Part shown: in pieces, positions 12,701-24,300 of the stretch
Layout: every line of letters begins with the position of its first letter
Position numbering within the stretch: the first letter of the stretch is position 1
NCBI GenBank assembly: GCA_006384855.1
Contig: VCJN01000322.1
Span: forward strand, 1 to 64,000
Reading direction: 5' to 3'
Source of the DNA: Tetraselmis striata
Taxonomy: Eukaryota; Chlorophyta; Chlorodendrophyceae; Chlorodendrales; Chlorodendraceae
Length of the DNA: 64,000 bases
The notes under the pieces: generated by a model
Seen by the model: only the letters and a program-made list of their open reading frames with translations
Databases searched by the model: none
Told to the model about the DNA's origin: nothing
Made by a program: the position numbers and the translations under genes

Positions 12701-14548
12701 GATTGCATGTTTGTTCGTTTGTGTGCGTGGATGTCCTCCTTCACAATTGTTATCTAATTATATAACAGTAATCGTAATGGTCATACTAATGATGATATAT
12801 TGTTTTACGTTATTATACTTTATCATATTACATACCGGGTTGGTATATACACCGTGAGGTCGCATGATGCCCTCCGGCCGTATGGTCTGGTTTTATGTAT
12901 GTAGAGACAGAGAACGTATAACAGCCACATTTTCCTGGGGACATTTATGCTCTCCTTCGACGACATTGCACAGTTGCGTTGCGTCCCTGCCCGTCGCTGT
13001 CTTGTGGGAGCGCCGCGCGGGCCAGCGGCCGAGGCTGAGGCGCGGTGGCGGCGGTGCTGGCGGTGCCGTTAGGTGCGCGGGCAGGCGACGCGCTCCATCC
13101 GCTACCACGTGCTCGAGTGCTACGCGCAGATGGCCACCGGCGACAAGGGGAAGGTGGAGGAGGCGCTGAGCGCGCTGCTGGACATTGCCAACAGCGACCG
13201 CGACAACGTGCCCGTGCTCCTGGCCATGGCCACGGGTGCGCCCCCGGGCCCCCCCCCCCCCCCCTCCCCTCCGCTTCCCCGGGCCTTCGCATCTACGGCC
13301 ACCAACGCAGCTATAATATTTCTTACCTTAAGCCTCCAGTTGGCCTTTGCATGCAACCTATAAGAACGTCCGCAATAGGTCCGCTGTACTGTCGTCTACA
13401 TTTGAACCCTGCCAGGCAGGGCGGGTTGTTCTCCGCAGCAGGTTTCCTGTAACCACGCCGGCACCCGCGCTCCTGCCTCAGTACGGGTGTCTGAGCAAGC
13501 TTATTGAGAGCCTTGGCTCTATCGGCGCGGCCATACATGAACGAGGCACGGCTGTACCTGCAGAGTCTCCGGCCTCGTTATTTGCCGACACTGTCCAGTG
13601 AACTGTAGCAGTCCGTATCAGCCCTTTCGTGATATTATAGCACTTCTACATTGAGGCCATTCAATTAGCGCTGGCCCTGCTAGATAAATCTTTATCGGAC
13701 AGTCAATTGGTTATCCTTGCATCGCCACCTCTCCGAAATGAGCCACCGGCACCCGGCCGTCCGGCCGCCGCAGGCTTCATGATGATCAAGCAGACGCCCA
13801 AGGCGCGCAACCAGCTGAAGCGCGTGCAGAAGATCCAGTACAAGCCGGACGAGGCGGAGGAGTTTGAGCGCTCGTGGCTGCTGCTGGCGGACATCCACAT
13901 CAAGGCCGGCAAGTACGACCTCGCGCACGAGCTGTGCAAGAAGTGCCTCAAGTACAACAAGTCGTGCGGGAAGGCGTGGGAGTACATGGGGCAGATCATG
14001 GAGCGGGAGCAGGCGTACAAGGTACCCCCCCCCCCCCCCCCCCCGGCCCTCCCTCTACTACTGTGACATCTAATTGAACAACCTCACTGGTTGAAAAATA
14101 ATGAATCGTTTTGCAGCATTGAGTCGGAATTTCCGTGCGACATTCGTGGCATATTTGGATATATTGTAAAGTCAGTGCAGTTTCTCATCTCTTCTCGCGC
14201 GCGCGCGCGCGAGGGGGGGTGGGGGGTCAAATATGACAAGATACCGCAATGTAACCCAGAGCGCGGATACCGTATGTCATTTGGCATGCCGCATGAGCCT
14301 CCCGGCGCCAGCACTGAGCCGGCTGGGCCACGTTGCGACAGGACGCGGCGGACAACTACGAGAATGCGTGGCGCTTTGAGAGCGAGACCTCAGCGACGGT
14401 GGGCTACAAGCTGGCGTTCAACTACCTCAAGGCCAAGCGCTTTGTGGAGGCCATCGACGTGTGCCACAAGGTGATGGTCGCGTTCCCCGACTACCCCAAG
14501 ATCAAGAAGGACATCCTCGAGAAGGCCCGCGCCAGCCTCAAGCCATGA
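3473..14548 (+). CDS. IFT139: Intraflagellar transport protein IFT139 (TTC21B), complete, 16 exons
   Basis: IFT139 is a TPR-repeat subunit of the IFT-A complex, which drives retrograde transport in cilia and flagella. Exons: 3473-3637, 3814-3948, 4119-4286, 4463-4630, 5013-5301, 5481-5560, 5707-5902, 6324-6585, 7872-8064, 9010-9093, 9650-10249, 11161-11400, 11893-12669, 13073-13235, 13774-14021, 14342-14548. All introns are GT-AG with compatible phases, giving about 1,324 residues; human TTC21B is 1,316. Family landmarks occur in order: the N-terminal NYY motif, [58 protein letters not shown], and a C-terminus of [14 protein letters not shown] followed by [14 protein letters not shown], nearly identical to animal TTC21B. 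The start sits in a GCCATG context. Several introns carry repeats and long C or G homopolymers, but no exon is damaged, so the gene looks functional. In Chlamydomonas the protein is also called FAP60. Confidence 0.97.
6247..6270 (+). repeat. Telomere-like CCCTAAA motifs in IFT139 intron 7
   Basis: The run contains CCCTAAAG, then CCCTAAAA, then CCTAAA. This resembles degenerate plant/algal telomeric repeat (TTTAGGG or TTTTAGGG read on the other strand). Similar motifs in the opposite sense lie in intron 8 (about 6703-6741) and intron 12 (about 11615 and 11758). Confidence 0.4.
6884..7022 (+). repeat. Dispersed intronic repeat, copy 1, in IFT139 intron 8
   Basis: The block from GAGCCTCCAATTGG through GTCGTCTACATTTGA and CCAGGCAGGGC to GGCACCC recurs in intron 14 of the same gene (13331-13472) in the same orientation, with substitutions and small indels. 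Intron 8 (6586-7871) is otherwise gene-free. The pair looks like a small non-autonomous element inserted twice; I see no termini. Confidence 0.65.
8188..8463. repeat. Foldback element in IFT139 intron 9 (arms about 110 bp)
   Basis: Left arm 8188-8300 and right arm 8347-8463 are imperfect inverted repeats. Both contain CCAGGAGGGTCATGGATG, an AGACAGTA/GGACAGTA block and ACAATCGTGTGC, read on opposite strands, with only about 45 bases between the arms. The transcript could fold into a long hairpin. It looks like a miniature inverted-repeat element. Confidence 0.7.
8536..8714 (+). repeat. CCGGGACA-family element fragment in IFT139 intron 9
   Basis: The block runs from a T-rich lead-in and CGCCCCCGGGACAGGACTGGC through GCGTCTCTACGACGGCC and GGCGACGCTCCGTT to GGCCAGTGA. 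It is homologous over its length to 41676-41852, where it interrupts the copia element. The CCCGGGACA head also occurs at 24636-24708, 31853-31900 and both ends of the 59363-59636 insert. Confidence 0.7.
10717..10850 (+). repeat. AAT/AAC microsatellite in IFT139 intron 11
   Basis: Imperfect trinucleotide repeat of AAT, AAC and GAT units, strongly AT-rich against the GC-rich exons around it. Intron 11 (10250-11160) also carries a long C run, a long G run and a second C run just before the exon 12 acceptor. Confidence 0.8.
13331..13472 (+). repeat. Dispersed intronic repeat, copy 2, in IFT139 intron 14
   Basis: Diverged copy of the block at 6884-7022, sharing GTCGTCTACATTTGA and the CCAGGCAGGGC core. 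It lies in intron 14 (13236-13773), between a C run and the exon 15 acceptor. Confidence 0.65.
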
Positions 14549-14579
14549 TAGGATGGCATTGCGCTTTATTATTATTAGA

Positions 14580-15925
14580 GGAATGTGTGTAACAATCGAG
14601 GAGTCATCCACCTCAACAGCACAACGCTTGCCGCCAGCCGTGTAATATCAGATACATGCTCATCGTTACCTCTGATATACACCGTGCACGTACTCGTCGC
14701 GTATATAGATATCGTAATTGTCACACTACTCCCCCCCCCCCCCCCCGCCCCCGCGCGCGAGAATCAATGCTTGATATCAGTAGGGATCGAAACGATGACC
14801 TCTAGGTCCCTGGATCGAGAACACAAGCTCCGAAACCAGTGTAACAACCGAGTCGCATCAAAACCACAAGGCTTGCCATCGGCCGCATGATGTTGTATAT
14901 ACACTCGTTGTTACCTCTGATATACACCGTACACGTACTCGTCGCGTATATAGATATCGTCATTGTCACACTACCCCCTCCCCCCGCCCCCGCGCGCGAG
15001 AATCTATTCTTGGTATCAGTAGGGATCGAAACGATGACATGATGTAGGTCTCTGGATAGAAAACACAAGCTCCGAAACCAGTGTAACAATCGAGGCGACA
15101 TCCACCTCAAAAGCACAGCGCGTGCCATCGGCTGCATGATCTCGTGTATATGCTCGTCGTTGCCTATGTTACACCATACACGTACTCATCGTGTATATAG
15201 ACATCGTAATTGTCACACTACATTCCTCCCCGCGAAAATCAATTGTCGGTTTCAATAGGTATCGAACGATGACCTGCTAAAGGTCCCTGGATCGAGAACG
15301 CAAAGCTCCAAAACCAGTGTAACAATCGAGGCGCCATCCACCTCAAAAGCACAACGCGTACCATTGGCTGCATGATCTCGTGTACATACTCGCCGTTACC
15401 TCTTGTACACCGTACACATACTCATCGCGTATATAGATATCGTAATTGTCACACTACATTCCTCCCCGACGAGAATCAATTGTCGGTTTCGGTAGGGATC
15501 GAAACGGCGCCCTCTAGGTTCCTGTATTGATAATACACGCTCCGAAACCGGTGTAACAATCTTGGCGACATCCACCTAAAAAGCACAACGCTTGCCATTG
15601 GCCGCGTGATCTCGTACCTATATATATGTACTCGTCGTTTCCTCTGGTACATCGTACACATGCTCATCGCGTATATATATATCGTAATTGTCACACTACA
15701 TACTTTCTCCCCCGCGAGAACCGATTGTCGGTTTCAGTAGGGATCAGAACGGTGACATCTAGGTCCCTGTGTTGAAAATGCAAGCTCCAAAACCAGTGTA
15801 ACAATCTAGGCAACATCCACCTAAAGCACAACGCCTGCCATCGACCACGTGATCTCAGACATACGCTCGCCGTAAGATCGTAGACATACTCGTAGCGTAC
15901 ATATATAGTAATTGTATCAAGATGC
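14580..15925 (-). repeat. Tandem array of about 240-bp tRNA-like (SINE-like) units, 5-6 copies
   Basis: Units begin near 14587, 14839, 15080, 15319, 15552 and 15796. Each contains, on the plus strand, TAGGGATC(A/G)(A/G)AACG, a CTAGGT block, CTCC(G/A)AAACC(A/G)GTGTAACA, CATCCACCT, AGCACAACGC, and TCGTAATTGTCACACTAC followed by a C-rich stretch. Read on the minus strand, one unit gives CACTGGTTTCGGAGC, then AGAGGTCATCG and TTTCGATCCC. These sit at the spacing of a tRNA D-arm/A box, variable loop and T-arm/B box. That pattern suggests a tRNA-derived SINE head. No unit folds as an intact tRNA, so these are not tRNA genes. Confidence 0.8.
14588..14592 (+). promoter_or_regulatory. TGTAA polyadenylation signal of IFT139
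   Basis: TGTAA lies 40 bases after the IFT139 stop codon, the position expected of the chlorophyte polyadenylation element. It is also the first few bases of the adjacent tandem-repeat array, where GTGTAACAA recurs in each unit, so the repeat may have supplied the signal. Confidence 0.5.
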
Positions 15926-18900
15926 CGTCATCCGCAATTCGTCTGTTTGTCCCCTTATTTTGCGGAAGAACGTTAGCCGATGATCTATGGAGTCTTGATT
16001 ACGGGATCATTTTGTCTGATAAATGAATAAGGGCCGTGACTACAACCGTATAGCGCTCCTAATTCATCTGGGTGCATTCATGGGTGTAGGTCGCGAGAAC
16101 TTCGAGCAGCAGCGGGCATACATGTTGGTGCGGCTTATTGCCCAGGTTTGTCGTATATACTAGCACTCAGCAGAATAACTACCCCCTGCCACCTTTCTCC
16201 TTTCTTGGAAGCAAGGAACAAACGATTATAAAATGCTACAATAATGCCACCCAGATGTGTTGTTAGTCAACTGCATGCGCCATATGCCGAGCCAATTATG
16301 CGCGTTTCCACAACAACACGTTGAAAACTTGAAACACTACAACTTTCGACCGGCCCCATTGAGGCGCTGATCCTAGCACGCAAACTTGCGGTCGGCGGCT
16401 CATTCGCATCACTTCATTTGCGGGAACTCCCTCTCAACATGGTTGGTCTATTGATCGACACCGGCATCCGGCCGCGGGCACCTCTTGCCCTGCGGCGTTG
16501 CTCGGCTGGCGTTCAGTGGTTTCGGAGCATTGGTTGGCGGCTATTTGTGGGCGGCGGCTGGATAACGATGATAGGATGCCGCCTCGTCGCACTGCTGACG
16601 GATGTGTCTCACATTGCAACACGCAACCACCAACATGGAAACCTCATCGGCCCTTCAGGAGTGCTGGCCAGCCAAGCAACCTACTACAATCTGATTATTT
16701 CTAGTGGTAGTGTCTCATCGCAAGATGCAATGTTTCTCGCAAACGTGTTGTTACGGGTAGCCGCCTACTGCGGCCACGTCTTGGAGCTAGGTCGGCGGTT
16801 TGAATGGAAAAAGTGCAGTCGCGTCGAATATTTTGCCCAAGCACACGCGGCCAAGGATTGAACCCGTCGCTGCAGCAGTGCGTTGCGCAGTAGTATGTCG
16901 TTGTGATTGTCGGTACTATTGGTACGATTTGTCACCCATGGCATCACTACTTGAGCATGGCGCGATGCCGGTGTTTGACAAGCCGCGCCGTCATTCATTT
17001 GACTGTTTTGTTTTTCGTCGGAAGCCGCGAGTGCGCACGAGATTGCGACAGTGTGGCTACCCAGCTTTACGGCGCATCGCGCGTGCTACTGTAGCCCCGG
17101 TAGCATACTACCATCACGAGTACATCTATCAATCTCTTGCCACTTGACTGACCGGGAGCGATCTGCGTTGGCTGGAGTCTTGGCTCCCGGCGGCCATTAA
17201 CTACATCGTGTCGCTACTTCAGCATGTCGCAATCCAAAGGGGGGGGGGGGGGGGGTCTCGCGCTGTGGTTTCGGAGCGACCAGCTTCTCGAAATGCGACA
17301 GAGCTTTACATATGTATCGCGGTGCCGCTGGTGTGTGCCGTGAAGTCGTAAGAGTCGAGGTCTCGAGGACATGCACGGGTTTATACAAGGTTTCATATCA
17401 CTGTACGACCACTACTGAGCCCTGGAACTCTCCAACATCGGTATGGCAGTATTTGGCCGCTTTCTATACTCTACGCCACAACGCCACAGTCAGGTGCCAC
17501 GATATGCCGAGCTATTCTTTGTTGGATTCGGAGCGAGAGTGAAACGCGAGGTCGTGCTGAGGCCGTTGGTTTGCTTTCCTCGCGAACTAAGTCGTAATAA
17601 TGGCGCACTATTCATCACCAGGTACTCATCGGACATCACGAAGCCGAGCAGCGCTGCTTTGGTTTCGGAGCTTCAGTGTTACATAAATATTATATTTTCC
17701 GATCGTACAGGTACGCGCATTATCATTATGTGACTTTGATCTACGTACGCGCATTATGTTCGATGAGCATTGTATAGTTATTTTTCGATCGTATACCGTG
17801 CACCGCCGCGTGCTACGGCATACCAGACAGAGCGCCGCCGCCCTCCCGGTTCTGCAGTCGCACGTGGCGGCACACCGGGGGCGGGCAACAATTCGTTACC
17901 ACGGTAGCACGTGCTGTGCACAAAGGGAAGCCGGCAAAGGAGGCTACCCCGCCCGTCGTTTTGCTCGGCCCCAGCATGAACTTCGTCATCATGAACCCAC
18001 AAATAAGGCGACCTGAATTGCGAATTTGATATGTTGCTTCAAGGTTAGTCAATTTAGTAACGGCCAAGGTGTGTCTTCTTTCAAGTGGACCGCGCCCAGG
18101 TGGCAAGGTAGATATGTGTAAGATGTACTTACAATTATTTCAAATAATTATTGAGTACCATTAATTATTGAGAGTGCCCGCCGGAAAAAATGATTTTAAC
18201 AGTAATAATACTGCCTGGTGATAGAGCAATATTATACGAGGTGGTGGTTAATAAGCAATAGCACCGCTGTCGCCTCGCACAGCGCCGAACAGGCGGAGTC
18301 GCAGTGGTTGTGTTATTGTCCGCCAGGTTAGCCGGAGAGTCATCACTCATCAGTTAGCCGGTTATGCACTCGAGACAATAAGCAACCAACTGTAGAGGAT
18401 GAAGACCCCGCCGTCATGGTTTCCCCGCCTGCGACACTTCTTCAAGAAAGCAGCATGCTATCTATTGTTGTGCTATTATTGTCGTCGTGTCGGGCGTCGG
18501 CGGCGATACGACGGCGCACTCGAGTCAAATCCGCCTGGTAGCAGGGCGGCCCGTCGCTTCAGCAGCTCGTCAAGACCGCCCCGCTCCTCGTGCCAACCAC
18601 TCGGCGGTGTCTGCTGCCTCACGTGTTGGGCAAGGATGCGATGTTGAGGCGACTGGCAAAGACGCAGTCGATGTATGCGATGTGCCGCCGTCATGCCCTT
18701 CATCAGCCGGCTCCTCGCCGTAGGTGGATCTCCATCGTAGCAAAGCTACGTAATTGCAAAGGATACGTGTGAAAGGGACTTTGTGCCGGGACATGCCGAG
18801 GTGGGGACCTCCATCCTGGCCGATGGTGGCTGGTCCAAGATTAACGAATTCCTTGTCCCCACCTTCTGTTCTTTCGTGCACTCAGCTGAATGTATGAAGA

Positions 18901-19797
18901 TGGTAGGGCACGGCGGACATCGCTAGCAGGCAACGCTTGTACGGCGCGCTCTGCGGCGGGCCAGCTGCCTCATCTGGTGAAGACCGTCTTGGAGAAAGAT
19001 CGCAGCACTTCCATGGATGGGAATCAGCTTGTGAAGACCCGCTGCACCATCTACACTCGCCTGATCGGCATGCTGATCAATGGCAAAGTGGTGCATCACC
19101 GTGCGTGGTGGCTGTAGTGGTCCTTGGCCGCAAGACGTTAACCTCGCGGCACCCTAAGCTTGTGCGTCATGACTCGCCATGAGAATAGCTTTGGGCAGGG
19201 CGTACTCCACAGCTCCTCTGGGTTCCAGTGCCGCTGGAGTGAGCATGGAAGCCAACATCCGCAGTATCAGAAGCAGCATCAGACATGCTGCTGGGTCTCC
19301 GCAACAAACGCACATGTTTTTCATGGATGAGGACAACCCACCTCGACAAGTCTTTTCTTCCCGTGATGGAGCAGGCCGGCCCCTGCAGCGGCATAAATAT
19401 GTGCAGATGCATTTCCGGCGCATCCAGTCGATCACGAGGATAACAGTTCCACAGTGACAGAAATAAGACCATATTATAGGCACAATGCCATGAACACATA
19501 CATATAGTAGAAGCAGTACGGCTGCTATATATATATATATACTCTGGTGGTATATATGTATTATGTAGTGCCCGCATTCTGCTGCTCATTTTGTGCCCTC
19601 ATCTTCCGCCATCACCTGCCTCATCATTGTCGCCGTAAGCGTCATCCACTAATGCACGGCCAGCACCTCACCACCGCACCAGAGGCCACGAGCGGACAGA
19701 GTCCAATATGCCATATACTAGTAACAATGATAACGGGCTTCATTTTGCTTTGTTTTGTCACCTTAACTTTGCTTCTGTAGTGTGCGCTAGCTGATGC
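15926..19797. other. Long region without a recognisable gene
   Basis: I find no recognisable family on either strand. Open frames such as 16418-16861 (+) have no motif I know. Around 18780-19460 several short open segments in different frames (for example 18890-19117 and 19179-19457, +) suggest a decayed coding region, but I cannot assign it. A G run lies near 17240. The GGTTTCGGAGC motif of the neighbouring repeats occurs near 17270 and 17670. Confidence 0.4.
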
Positions 19798-20810
19798 TGG
19801 TTTTGGAGCGCTCAGCGTTGTATGCTGACAATACATACGAGAATGCAACGACGAAGGCTGCTACTCTGCAACAAGTGCGTACCTGCTATGATACACGAGT
19901 GACAATAATGATGATAGCGTCGACGTATCAGAACGAGCGCGACGGCGGAACGAACGACAAGCGCTCAATGTTGCGAAGGCGGATCCCTAAGCTCGTATAT
20001 TCGGTTCGCTCATAACGGAATCAGACATTCAAAAGCGCCACGCTGATGATTCTGCAGCAGCAGCGCCACTGGCTAATACGAGTACGAGTACGAGTAGTTT
20101 TAAAGCGGGCGAATGGAAATTACGCCGACCCCCCCCCTCCCTCCCCCCCCACACACAGTCGCAGACTCATAGCAGTCACATCTCACCACGCAGTTTATGC
20201 CGGGATGCTGAACTAACGGCTGGTGCCAAAGTTCATGGTTTCGGAGTTCTGATGAGTATACACCAGAAGCCCCCCCCCCCTCCCCCCTTTTGGTGTATAC
20301 TCATCAGCACTCCGAAACCATAAACCGCTGGTTTCGGAGCGCTCTGCGTTGTATGCTGACAAAACATACGAGAATGCAACGAAGATGGCTGCTATTTTGT
20401 AATAAGTGCGTACCTGCCATGATACATAAGCGACAATTATGATGATATCGTCGACGTAGCAGAACGAGCGCGATGGCGAACGACAAGCGCTCACTGTCTC
20501 CAAGGTGGATCCCTAAGCTCGTACATTCGGTGCGCTCACAACGCAATCAGAAATTCAGAAGCGCAACGCTGATGATTCTGCAGCAGCAGCGCCACCGGCT
20601 AATACTTGTACGAGCAGTTTTAAAACGTCAAACGGGCTAGTGGCAAGAAAACTAGCCCCCCCCCCCCCCCCCCCTTCTTCACCGCAGTCATATCTCGCCA
20701 CGCAGTTTGTGCCGGGATGCTGAACTAACGGCTGGTGCCAAAGTTTATGGTTTCGGAGTGCTGATAAGTACACACCAGAAGCCCCCCCCCCCCCCCCCCC
20801 CCCCCGCCGG
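19798..20810 (+). repeat. Tandem duplication of a roughly 530-bp non-coding unit
   Basis: Unit 1 (19798-20329) and unit 2 (20330 to about 20810) are direct repeats. Both contain GGAGCGCTC(A/T)GCGTTGTATGC, ACATACGAGAATGCAACGA, CAGAACGAGCGCGA, AAGCGCTCA and GCTGATGATTCTGCAGCAGC. Both end with GGGATGCTGAACTAACGGC, a CAGAAGC and a C run. They share the GGTTTCGGAGC motif with the 14.6-15.9 kb array. No coding potential is seen. Confidence 0.8.
20235..20321. repeat. 31-bp hairpin (30 of 31 paired) inside the tandem unit
   Basis: Left arm 20235-20265 starts ATGGTTTCGGAG and ends AGTATACACCA. Right arm 20291-20321 is its reverse complement with one mismatch. The 25-base loop is a C run. Unit 2 keeps only the left-arm sequence (about 20747-20777), so the second arm is an addition or was lost in unit 2. 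Confidence 0.85.
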
Positions 20811-21335
20811 GGGCGCGACTCTGCCTAGCATGGATGCGGATCAGTCGCGGATCTGCAGCACGAGTACTCTGCATAGCGCCGAGTGTCGGCGGAGGCGGTG
20901 AGCTAGAGTACTAGATATATTGAATTTCGTTATACGCATCACAATCCGTTTGGCAGGGTTGTTCGTCCGAGCACCGACTGCTGCTGAGCTCCGACCCAGT
21001 CACCAAGCCATCGACGGCAATGGTCAACGGATGCGCTTCATGGAGCAGAGTAAATGCCAGATAAACCGGGCCGTGCACCTGGGAGGGGGCTCATGCGTTG
21101 GATCATCGGCATTTAAAGGAAGTTTGGGAGAATTGCAAGCAGGAGCCCAGGCGCTGCCCCGGTACGGGAGCTCAATATAAGAGATGGCCAAAATAGGGAT
21201 CCCTGCTTCGAAGTTCCCAGCCAGTTGCTGGCGTCTTGCTCAGTGACATCTCCTGCGCGCTGCCTGCCTGCCCGCAATCTAGGCCAGGCAATCTTGCAAG
21301 CAGGGCTGGCACTGGCTGTGCCGTGGCCGGCCGCG
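20811..21335. other. Spacer downstream of the ADF gene; nothing recognised
   Basis: This stretch contains the 3' flank of the minus-strand ADF gene. I see no TGTAA on the minus strand close to its stop and no other gene. Confidence 0.5.
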
Positions 21336-24300
21336 CTACTTGCGCGTCATGGTAGACATCACGTAGCTGTGCATCTCCTGCTCACTGATGTCGTCCAGGT
21401 CGTCCGCGTGCATGTCGCAGCTGACACCGTCCAGCAGCTCCTTGAAAAAGTCTTTGGTGGAAGAGTACATCATCTTGTTCTTCACCGAGGCGCCGTCCGG
21501 CGACCTGCACAGCGTACCGTGTCAGATTGGGTATAGCCGGCTGGACACACGGTCTGGCGCTTCACCGTTCCCGGTGTGCGACGTGGGGACCTGCAGGTCC
21601 AACTCGTCGGAGGTAGGAATGGCGCCAGACAAGGGCCACCAAGGTCTGATGGCGGTACCGACTGTGTCTGCAACAGATACAGACAGGTATCTACAATATC
21701 TACAGGTATCTATGTATCGTGTGTGGGCAGCAATAGTTGCAATTTCATATATTCACACGTGCCGTCGCAGGAATACGAGCACTGGGCTAGATAGGTAGGT
21801 AGGCATATTTTACCCAGCCTGTCATCAGGTTAGACATAGTCGAAAAGACAGTGAATGGTACTGTAGGTTGCATGCGCCCCCAACTTCGGGCTTATAGTAG
21901 AGACTCTTATAGGCGCGTTGCCACCCGTAGTAGAATCAATGGCGCCGAGCTGACCCAGCGCGTTGCTAGCTACACGTTGGCGACAAGTACGCGGTACTGG
22001 GGACGATCCAGAAAGGGCCATTTGATGAGTCACTGTCCCGGCGGGTGCCTGCGCATGGACGACGGCAAGGCTGGCACGATACCGCCACATCAGCAGGGCA
22101 AACAACACAGGGGGCCACGCACCACAGCACGAAGACGAGCTTGTTCAGCTTGCGGCCCTCACTTGACGTCAGGAAAAAGTCGTACACTGCGGGCGCACAC
22201 GCACACAGGGGAAGGAGGGGGGGAGGGGGGGGGGGGGGGGGTCGTCAGGGCATATTGAATGCACAGACAGGGATGTGGCACACCGCATTGTCTACATGAC
22301 GAGGGTCCATTCCGTGGCCTCAGCTCCGGTCCAGGGATTTCTTGTCAATGGACTGCCGCTGCCGCGCCTTCCCCCCCCCCCCCCCCCCCCCCCCAACCCC
22401 ACACAAACACAGCCCCGTCTCCAACGAAACACACCCACACTGTGGGAAGACATACGCACCCCCAGGTACTCTTATAGAGGGGCGGGTCGCAGCCGGCCGC
22501 GCCTCACGGTACGCGCGGACGCCGCTGCCAGTGGCATCGCCACCACACCCCGCTGCCTGAGTGCCAGCATGTGCGCGCCTGACACTCTCCATCCACCAAC
22601 AAAAACCATGCTGACATATATATACCAAACGTACGGCAGATCCACAGGGCTGCCTCATGGCATGCCTCCATTTGCGTTGGGTTCTGCGCGGCGCCGCGCT
22701 CCTCACCTGCGTATCTTGGGTCGGTGGGGGGCAGAGCGCTGAGGAAGTCCTGGTAGTCGCCGGAGCCCACGGTGTCCACCACCACCTGCAGCGGCCATCA
22801 CGGCTCAGCGCAGCCCCAGCATGGCGCACGGCATGCAGGGGTGCGCAGCGAGCGGTGACCCAGGCCGCAGGTGTGCTTGTGGGCGGGCGGCGTGCCTGCG
22901 AGCCCTGGATCTTGAACAGACACCAGGGGAACGCCGACTTGGCCTTCATCGCCATGAAGGCGTCAACCGAGCCGACGTCCACGCTGTACCCGCTCATGGA
23001 TTTCTGGTGCAGGCGCAGCGGGGAGCAGGGGCAAGGGAATGGGGGTCAGCCTGGCCGCTGACAGTCATTCGCCCCCTGCCATCGATCACGTCTGGCAGGC
23101 CCGCCCCGCTCGCCAACGTGTACCGGCCCAGCGTGGGACTACAGCCAGTTGCCGGGATGAGAGGGGGCCGCACCCCCGGCAGGTTCTTCCCGGTGTGCCA
23201 CTCAGAGCCCGAGCCTGCGCTTGCGCCCGAGCCGGTGACCGCGACGGTAGCCCGCCTGGCGGAGGGCTGGGGGGCCGCGCGAGGCGCCTGCTCCGTGGAG
23301 GGCGCTGAGCGGGTGGGTGGCTCCGACCGCCGCGGGGCCGCAGGCGCCGGCGCAGCGCGCGGGGTGTGGCTCTTGGCAGCGGAGTGGCCATGGTGGCTCT
23401 TGCTGTGGTGGCTCTTGCTGTGCGCAGTGTGACCTGCTAAGTAGGACAAGGGAAGAGAGGGCGGGGGGGGGGGGGGGGGGGGGCTCAGGGTGGGGCAGGG
23501 CATCCCCCCCCCCCCCAAAACAACTATGGGTCTTTCCTCTGTTCGCCGCCAGGGAAGCCTCCGGCACCGTGACGACTTAGTCGCGATGGGGACTGTTGGG
23601 TGGTTTGTGTCGGAGGGGCCGTGATTATGCCTAGCACGGGGAGGGGGCAGAATGAGAGGGATAAGGCGGGGCGGGGCGTTGACCGCCGGCGGCGGAAAGC
23701 GGGCGGGGGACGAGGTACCAGTAGGAGAGAGGCGGGCGGGGGGGGGGGGGGGGGGGGGTAGCCAGCCGTGGCAGGGTCTGGTCAAGATCGCAGGCGCTGA
23801 CGCCAGACCCTGGCGTACAGGTGCGCCAGGGGAGGGGGGCTCGCAGTCACCGAGGTTGGTGGGGGCTGAGGCGGTGGGCAGGCCGTCGACGTCCCCGAAG
23901 TCTTCGATACGTTGTGATTTCGTTGCGGTTCTGAGATACCACGGTAACACATATCGCCGCCCGATCACGCCTGATCTGGGCCTGACGCCCACCTTACCTG
24001 CTGGTGCTGCTGAAGGGGCCGCGACGCCGTTGGAGGCCCCACCAATGCCGCCGCTGAGGACAGAGCCCAAGCTGGCTAGAAAATCGAGCTTGACCTGCCG
24101 CGGTTAAAAGGGAAGGGGACCGGCCGGGAGGCGAAGGAAGGGGGGGGGGGGGGGGGGGGGGGCAGGGGTCACTCCCGGGATCCCCATAAAAATCAGAGTT
24201 GAGGGGGCAACTACCACAGGTCAAAACAAACACCTGGTCATAGTCGCGCTCGGACATGAAGCCGGCGTCGAAGGCGGCCTTCAGGCTCTGTGCCCGCAGC

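Noticed and set aside
12945..13292. Minus-strand frames across IFT139 exons
   Set aside because: Antisense shadows of high-GC exons.
14580..15925. CRISPR array reading of the regular repeats
   Set aside because: Units are about 240 bp, similar along their whole length and lie in a nuclear algal context; there are no short repeats with unique spacers.
16418..16861. 147-residue frame as a gene
   Set aside because: No recognisable motif, no codon bias like the host genes, no splice context; kept only as part of an unassigned region.
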